A stretch of 41,688 nucleotides of DNA from Bacillus sp. JCM 19058 (lineage in GTDB: Bacteria; Bacillota; Bacilli; Bacillales_H; Bacillaceae_D). Below are positions 37,166-41,688 of this stretch, one piece after another. Below the pieces are notes generated by a model. The model was not told where the DNA came from. It ran no database searches and was given only the letters and a program-made list of their open reading frames with translations. Positions within the stretch are counted from its first letter, which is position 1. Each line of letters opens with the position of its first letter. The DNA is taken from NCBI GenBank assembly GCA_001310555.1, contig BAXO01000048.1, forward strand, positions 1 to 41,688. Reading direction: 5' to 3'. Made by a program: the position numbers and the translations under genes.

Positions 37166-38008
37166 TTAAAATAAGCCTAGCTGTCTCGGTGCAAGCCCCT
37201 GATATTCAATTCCGAGTAAATTGATAAACTGTTTGGCGTTATCAGCGGCATCACCCCCAGAATTATTGTTAAAGACGATATATATATCCTTTGTCTTCTG
37301 TTGCAGCTCTCTAATATTTACAAGCCATTCCTGCAGCTCTTCTTCATTATAACGGTATAAATAACGGACTTCACGCCATTTTCCGTTCCCTGGATCATTC
37401 CAGCCGTATTGGTTACGCCCATGAAAGCGGATGAGTGTTTTCTCTGCATTGGTAGGCTCTAATACGGTCGGAATTGAGCCTGTCCCAGCCTGAGGCTCGT
37501 CACATATGCTATGAATCCAGCCATCCTCACGCATATAGCTAAGGGTCCTTTCTCTCATGGCACCCGTAAACCAGGATTGATGTCGAAATTCAAGCGCAAG
37601 TGGGAAGGCTTCAAGCTTTTTCTTCACGTACCGCAGCCATTGTACATGCTCTTTTTTACAGTCAAACCAAGGCGGAAACTGACAAAGCACCATCGCCAGC
37701 TTGTTTGCAGCCTGCAATGGTCCTAGTGAAGCACAATAGGCCGCAAACATTTCCTCCTTTGATTCAAACGGCTGACTGCCGCGCTGATGACCTGTAATCC
37801 CTTGATACGCCTTGACGATAAAGCGAAAAGACTCAGGCGTTTCCTTTGCCCATTTCTCCATATTACGCAACGGTTGAATAGCATAAAATGATGAATCAAG
37901 CTCAACAGTTGGAAAATATCCGGCATAAGCAAGAAGCTTCGTCTGGCTTCCTATTCCTTCATATAAAGTATCGTGATCGCCCCAGCCTGTTAACCCAATA
38001 TAAATCAT
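37166..38008 (-). CDS. yunF: YunF, DUF72 family protein
   Basis: A TIM-barrel-like DUF72 protein of about 280 residues: YIGLTGWGDHDTLYEG, FPTVELDSSFYAIQPLRN, LAMVLCQFPPWFDCKKEHVQ, PLALEFRHQSWF and YIVFNNNSGGDAADNAKQF. The last motif is the diagnostic NN..GG.A..NA.Q. Function unknown. I prefer ATG 38006-38008, six bases behind AGGGTG, over GTG 38015-38017. Confidence 0.92.
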   Translation of the reverse strand: MIYIGLTGWGDHDTLYEGIGSQTKLLAYAGYFPTVELDSSFYAIQPLRNMEKWAKETPESFRFIVKAYQGITGHQRGSQPFESKEEMFAAYCASLGPLQAANKLAMVLCQFPPWFDCKKEHVQWLRYVKKKLEAFPLALEFRHQSWFTGAMRERTLSYMREDGWIHSICDEPQAGTGSIPTVLEPTNAEKTLIRFHGRNQYGWNDPGNGKWREVRYLYRYNEEELQEWLVNIRELQQKTKDIYIVFNNNSGGDAADNAKQFINLLGIEYQGLAPRQLGLF

Positions 38009-38120
38009 ATTCATCACCCTATTCCGGTTAAAATCGAATCGTTAAAACGAGCCGTTGCAACGACTGCCTCTATTTAATCAAAACCAATAGCCTTATTATA
38101 TCAAGATTTTATATCCTCCG

Positions 38121-38241
38121 TTAACTATAAAATTTTTGAGCTATTAAAAAGGACAGGCTCTGCCAAGCAGGTGACACATTTTCCATTTTCATCCGCTTTT
38201 CAAGTTCGCCTTTTTGACAAAGCTGGTAAGAAACTTCACAT
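38121..38241 (-). CDS. Possible small protein with a perfect ribosome binding site, frameshifted at the start
   Basis: AAGGAGG (38250-38256) is followed eight bases later by ATG (38239-38241), but the next codon is TGA. One base off, the frame continues EVSYQLCQKGELEKRMKMEN then VSPAWQSLSFLIAQKFYS to TAA 38121-38123. The signal and plausible composition suggest a real ~40-residue gene hit by one indel. The family is not recognised. Confidence 0.35.
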
Positions 38242-38617
38242 TTCTTTGTCCTCCTTAATGGATAATACCGTTCGGATACCATTGACTTTGTTATTGAGCT
38301 TTTTTTTCCATCCGGAAAAATTCCATACAAAAAAAGCCTTTCAAAGTAAGAAAGACCTTAATATTGTTTGTATAGCCACACCTCTTCTAGCCAGCTATTA
38401 TTAAGAGCAGATAAAGTCATCCTCTATTTAACAGACTTACCGACCCGCTACTATAGCTATATCCTCATTGCTTTCCGAGAATGCATATAACAGAATTACT
38501 CGAGCAGCAAACGTAGTTTCGATAACGCTGAAACGCACTTTCCGGCTAAAAGTGACCCACTACGCATCATGATGAAGACGAGCCACATAAGCAAGCAACG
38601 AATCAATCAGTTCAGGC
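38242..38617. other. Non-coding stretch
   Basis: Apart from the Shine-Dalgarno at 38250-38256, nothing convincing is seen: no gene, no strong terminator and no repeat. Confidence 0.5.
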
Positions 38618-39319
38618 TTACCGGGGTCTATATTCGTAAAATGAGTTACGATACACCCCTTGTATAGGCTGCGATTGGGGTTGAGGACTTTGATAACGGG
38701 CTTGATTATTATCATACTGATGACCCGAGTATTTCATCATATTCGAATGCGCCGGAGACTGCACGGTCGAGTTTGTTCCAGCAATACATTCATCCGTTGG
38801 TCCAATGACAATCGTTTCATCGTTTAAAGGTTCAAGCGTGTCTCTCAACTTTTCTGGATCCAAACAATACGTATGAGCCAACACTTCAATAGGGGTTTTT
38901 GTTAAAATGTCAGATCCGAAAATGTATTCAGGATACGGGGTGTCAAAGATCGCCAGCAAATGCGTCTCGTCTTGAGTCGCTTCTTCCCAATGCCACCAGC
39001 CTTGAGGAATGTTTGCGACCTGTCCTGGCCGAATTGGAGTGTTTGATATTTCATTGTTGAAAGGGTTGATTAACGATACAGCGGCAGAACCAGAGATGCA
39101 ATAAACCAACTCGGCAGCATTTTGATGATAATGGGGTTCAACAACACGGCCTTCACTTAAATATATATCAAGAAGAGAGACTTCTCCAAGCGTATTTAAT
39201 ACATCTCTGCCTAGACGATTAATATAATTTTCAGCGTTTCGGGTCTTTAATCGATTTTTGTTCAGGTCGGCAAAATACTGAATGTCCGGTGCTGTATAAT
39301 CGATATAATAGGTTGGCAT
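38618..39319 (-). CDS. Cupin-domain protein with a Gln/Pro-rich tail
   Basis: A 233-residue single-cupin protein. Cupin motif 1 is VEPHYHQNAAELVYCISGSA, with two His and the Glu expected to bind a metal; motif 2 is RPGQVANIPQGWWHWEE, with the third His. The last 50 residues are rich in Gln, Ser, Pro, Tyr and Asn (YQSPQPQSQPIQGVY), resembling spore-surface proteins, but this is only a resemblance. The substrate is unknown. Frame intact; ATG 39317-39319 after AGGAGT. Confidence 0.85.
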   Translation of the reverse strand: MPTYYIDYTAPDIQYFADLNKNRLKTRNAENYINRLGRDVLNTLGEVSLLDIYLSEGRVVEPHYHQNAAELVYCISGSAAVSLINPFNNEISNTPIRPGQVANIPQGWWHWEEATQDETHLLAIFDTPYPEYIFGSDILTKTPIEVLAHTYCLDPEKLRDTLEPLNDETIVIGPTDECIAGTNSTVQSPAHSNMMKYSGHQYDNNQARYQSPQPQSQPIQGVYRNSFYEYRPR

Positions 39320-39456
39320 GACAGAACACTCCTTTCTAATTAATCACAGTTAGTGTATGTGATGTGTATTTGAAGCGTGACAAATGCCTATGTTGAATCC
39401 CTTAATGTGCTCGGACATTTCATCCATTTATTCCTAAGCGTTTCCCTAAAGCCACT

Positions 39457-39976
39457 TTATCGTTCCAGAGCCTCTTTTGCGCGTTTAAGAAGCTGAGCAG
39501 TGAATTCAGATTTGTATTCCGAATAAGATAACAACTTTCGATAACCTTTACGATAGGCATCCAATTTATGCTCAGCATATCGTTTAGCTTCATCAGGACG
39601 GGACCGCAAAAAATCCCTTAGCGTCAAATTGTCAGTCCATAAGGTCGAATTTAACTGAGTGACTGCTAGGTTGAACGAGCTTATCCCACGTTTTCTACAA
39701 TATAGCCTCCCTTGAATACCTGCTGCTCCAAGGCATTCATATCCAATTTGTTCTAACTTCTTTTTTTTGAGTTAGATTAATCTCTAAAGGTCCAGCAAGT
39801 CCGACCAATATATCAACAATAGGCTTAGCAACAAGTCCAGGAATTGAAGTACTACCGAAGTGCTCGAACGTCACGTTTGAATCGAAAATAAGTGTTAAAG
39901 AATTCGTTTCGACTTCATACCATTTTTTCCAGTCTGGATTGTATTCTGAAATCGAAATTTCTTCATCTATAACCAT
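39457..39976 (-). CDS. GrpB family (UPF0157) nucleotidyltransferase-like protein, one frameshift
   Basis: The N-terminus shows ISISEYNPDWKKWYEVE and the family core FEHFGSTSIPGLVAKPIVDI, with the GS..xPG.x.KPxVD nucleotidyltransferase-like motif. After correcting a T/A run near 39763 it continues LEQIGYECLGAAGIQGR, then ISSFNLAVTQLNSTLWTDNL and TLRDFLRSRPDEAKRYAEHK. About 173 residues, normal. ATG 39974-39976 follows GGAGGT. Confidence 0.88.
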
Positions 39977-40133
39977 CTTAGACCTCCAGCCTTCTTCATA
40001 TCCTCTGGCAACTATCCTCAACGATTTGAAATATATTTAGTTTTATCATATTGAAATTGTAATGTTTTAACAAGAAAGAGTTCCTTATGATTTAGCCGAT
40101 CAATGAATTTAGTTGCTGCAACAGTCGGCACCG

Positions 40134-40559
40134 TTAAGTAGAGTATACTCCAACCAAGATTACTGAGGTTAAAAATATTATTTGCAAAACGGTTCTCAGT
40201 AATAAAGGTGTTGCCCGCTTCCCACCAATGCTAATCTTATGTTTGGCAGCGCGAATGTTAGCTGGAAACATAAGGACAAGTAAAACGGCCAAACATACCG
40301 AAGCCAATCTTGCAGTTCCCGGAATTAGCAGACCTAATGCCCCAACAATCTCCAAAATTCCTGTAATCGTCACGATAAAGCCAGGATTCGGCAGCGATGG
40401 AGGGACCATTTTAATTAGATCAGGCCGTCTTTTCCCCCAATGAGCTATACCTGTAAATAAAAACATAATAGCAACAGCAATGCGTAATGATAACTGCCAA
40501 TCAAAACCGATTAAAAGAGAAAGAAAAAATGATCCGATTAGTACAATAAATGGTGCCAT
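40134..40559 (-). CDS. DoxX family membrane protein
   Basis: A 141-residue protein with four TM helices: FIVLIGSFFLSLLIGFDWQL, FTGIAHWGKRRPDLIKMVP, IVTITGILEIVGALGLLIPG and LASVCLAVLLVLMFPANIRA. The GHW-type motif and the EIVGALGLL helix are typical of DoxX. It lies 15 bases downstream of the DUF2269 gene on the same strand, so they form an operon. Function unknown beyond membrane redox or stress associations of the family. Confidence 0.88.
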   Translation of the reverse strand: MAPFIVLIGSFFLSLLIGFDWQLSLRIAVAIMFLFTGIAHWGKRRPDLIKMVPPSLPNPGFIVTITGILEIVGALGLLIPGTARLASVCLAVLLVLMFPANIRAAKHKISIGGKRATPLLLRTVLQIIFLTSVILVGVYST

Positions 40560-40574
40560 TTGTAGTCCCCCTAT

Positions 40575-41037
40575 TTAAAAGCCTCTCGCAATCATCAAAT
40601 ATAATACGACAATGGGTAATAAAGTAGCTGCTATCCCGAAGCTTCCCCAATAACGTGAAACTCTCCAATACGCATTAGAAACGGTGCCTTCCTTAATTGC
40701 TTGGGCACTGTGACGGATCATGCTTCGCTGCATAGGCAACAATACGCCTAGCCAGAGAATGCCGGTCAAGGCAAACAAAAGCAATGAAAGGGTAAGCCAA
40801 TTGAAACCGGTCACCGAATAACCTGCTTGAACAGTCATTAGAATGCCTGTAACAATAATTAAAATTAACCCCGGAAGTGTAAAGATAAAGTCTGCCAGCA
40901 TTACATTTTTCACAGTGGAATGAATATATGCCGGCTCCTTTGTGATGTCTGCCCTAATTTTCCAAAATGCCGCGGTAATGATATTCCCTAAAAAAAATAA
41001 TTGCCCCTAATACATGCAAGAACACTAAAAGCTCCAT
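40575..41037 (-). CDS. DUF2269 family membrane protein, one frameshift
   Basis: About 153 residues with four TM helices: MELLVFLHVLGAIIFLGNII, ADFIFTLPGLILIIVTGILM, LTLSLLLFALTGILWLGVLL and GIAATLLPIVVLYLMIA. The N-terminal HVLGAIIFLGNI and GFNWLTLSL are DUF2269 hallmarks. A run of eight T near 40990 breaks the frame. The start is ATG 41035-41037, eight bases behind AAGGGGTG. Confidence 0.82.
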
Positions 41038-41042
41038 ACTGT

Positions 41043-41257
41043 TCACACCCCTTTTTTATTCTTAATTACGTTAGATTGTCGGTCAAAAATGTCGAAAGTC
41101 ACTCTTGTGACATGAATTTGAATCGATTGATAAGGCACTTCGCATAGGCCTCGATGTGGACAAAAGTAGCAGCTTCTTCTGTTTTCTATTGATTTTTTTG
41201 TTCCAACTATTTCCACATTTTTTTGGGTCAAATCCTCGAAATTTAAGTTTATTAGCT
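41043..41257 (-). other. Unclear segment between the operator-promoter and the DUF2269 gene
   Basis: Two overlapping minus-strand frames are open here; one has CYFCPHRGLCEVPYQSIQIH, the other starts MQLANKLKFRGFD. Neither resembles a known family to me, and there is no good Shine-Dalgarno. It may be a 5' untranslated region, or the degraded remains of the missing TetR gene expected behind such an operator. Confidence 0.3.
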
Positions 41258-41263
41258 AATTGC

Positions 41264-41292
41264 ATTATACATACCGCCGGTCGGTTTGTAAA
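41264..41292 (-). promoter_or_regulatory. TetR-type promoter-operator upstream of DUF2269-DoxX
   Basis: On the minus strand TTTACA (41287-41292) and TATAAT (41264-41269) are exactly 17 bases apart. The spacer holds AACCGACCGGCGGTAT, a near-palindrome of the ACCGACCGGTCGGT class bound by many Bacillus TetR regulators, with one base missing from symmetry. Such placement between -35 and -10 gives direct repression. Confidence 0.65.
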
Positions 41293-41391
41293 TAAAAAAG
41301 ACTTTTTAGGAATCCACACTTATCGCACGATCAACTTACGGAATCCACTACCGAGCACGATTCGTAGGAAAAATAAATTAACCCCTTCTTA

Positions 41392-41687
41392 TTTTAAATA
41401 CACCGTATGTTCTAGTTCTACATGCGGTGTATGAAAGTAAAAAGGGGTGTAGTTGCGAAATTTAAATACATCTTATTTTATGGTTCTACAGATGCCCAGA
41501 GGAATGGTGCTATCGCCTTTGTTCATTTAAATACATCCTATGTTCTGGTTCTACAATAGATGAGCAAAACACACCACTTAAAAATTCTGCCATTTAAATA
41601 CATCCTATGTTCTGGTTCTACTTAACTTGGTAGATGCAGTTATAAGCTATTTACCGAATTTAAATACATCCTATGTTCTGGTTCTAC
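41392..41687 (-). CRISPR. Second CRISPR array, type I-B-like repeat, truncated by the window end
   Basis: Five copies of a 30-base repeat are visible: 41392-41421 (4 mismatches), 41460-41489 (3 mismatches), 41525-41554, 41592-41621 and 41658-41687 (all identical). On the plus strand it reads ATTTAAATACATCC then TATGTTCTGGTTCTAC. The crRNA-sense complement starts GTAGAACCAGAACATAGGAT and ends GTATTTAAAT, the ending typical of type I-B (Clostridium and Bacillaceae) repeats. Spacers are 35 to 38 nt. The two decayed copies on the left mark the trailer end, so the array continues rightward to its leader and it is transcribed on the minus strand. No Cas6 or I-B genes are in this window. Confidence 0.93.
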
Positions 41688-41688
41688 T

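Overview
The window is low-GC Firmicute DNA from a spore-forming Bacillaceae, probably a Bacillus halodurans-like (Alkalihalobacillus-type) alkaliphile. Three things suggest this: the gene order closely follows the Bacillus subtilis yut/yun region (dapF, yuzB, yutJ, yuzD, yutI, thrB, thrC, hom, yutH, yutG, yutF, yutE, yutD, yutC, lipA, lytH, yunB, yunC, yunD, yunF); sporulation genes are present (lytH, yunB, yutH, yutC); and the large CRISPR array has a B. halodurans-like type I-C repeat. No rRNA or tRNA gene was recognised. Many genes, housekeeping ones included, carry one-base frameshifts, mostly in A or T runs. I read these as sequencing or assembly errors, so gene spans below run across them.

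Layout. 1-448: non-coding flank with a likely pre-crRNA terminator. 449-2546: type I-C CRISPR array, 32 identical repeats and 31 spacers, read on the minus strand. 2547-2725: its leader. 2726-10857: the I-C cas genes on the minus strand, transcribed in the order cas3, (regulatory gap), cas5c, cas8c, cas7, cas4, cas1, cas2. 11164-11193: an isolated degenerate I-C repeat. 11287-20392: dapF, yuzB, a TetR-yutJ unit, yuzD, yutI, the threonine operon hom-thrC-thrB, and yutH. 20518-28750: yutG, an ArsR/SRPBCC insertion, yutF, an Fe-S-type HTH regulator, yutE, yutD, yutC, lipA, lytH. 28856-32585: an NSS transporter with its MetS-like small subunit, and an NhaC-family antiporter behind a lysine riboswitch. 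32629-41037: yunB, thyA-folA, yunC, yunD, yunF, cupin, GrpB, and a DoxX/DUF2269 pair. 41392-end: the trailer end of a second CRISPR array with a type I-B-like repeat, running off the window.

The most interesting object is in the cas3-cas5 gap. A degenerate I-C repeat (8331-8363, plus strand) sits just downstream of an extended -10 promoter. It is followed by a spacer-like sequence whose first 16 bases match the cas5-cas2 operon promoter at 15 of 16 positions. The one mismatch is position 6, which Cascade flips out. The matched site is flanked by a correct I-C PAM (5'-TTC-3') and the full protospacer would cover the -35 box. This is the architecture of a CreR-type Cas-regulating RNA: a natural guide with partial complementarity that should direct the I-C effector to repress its own operon instead of cutting it.

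The rest is mostly core metabolism and sporulation: lysine/threonine biosynthesis and lysine-responsive transport, Fe-S and lipoate assembly, thymidylate/folate synthesis, and spore cortex and coat factors.
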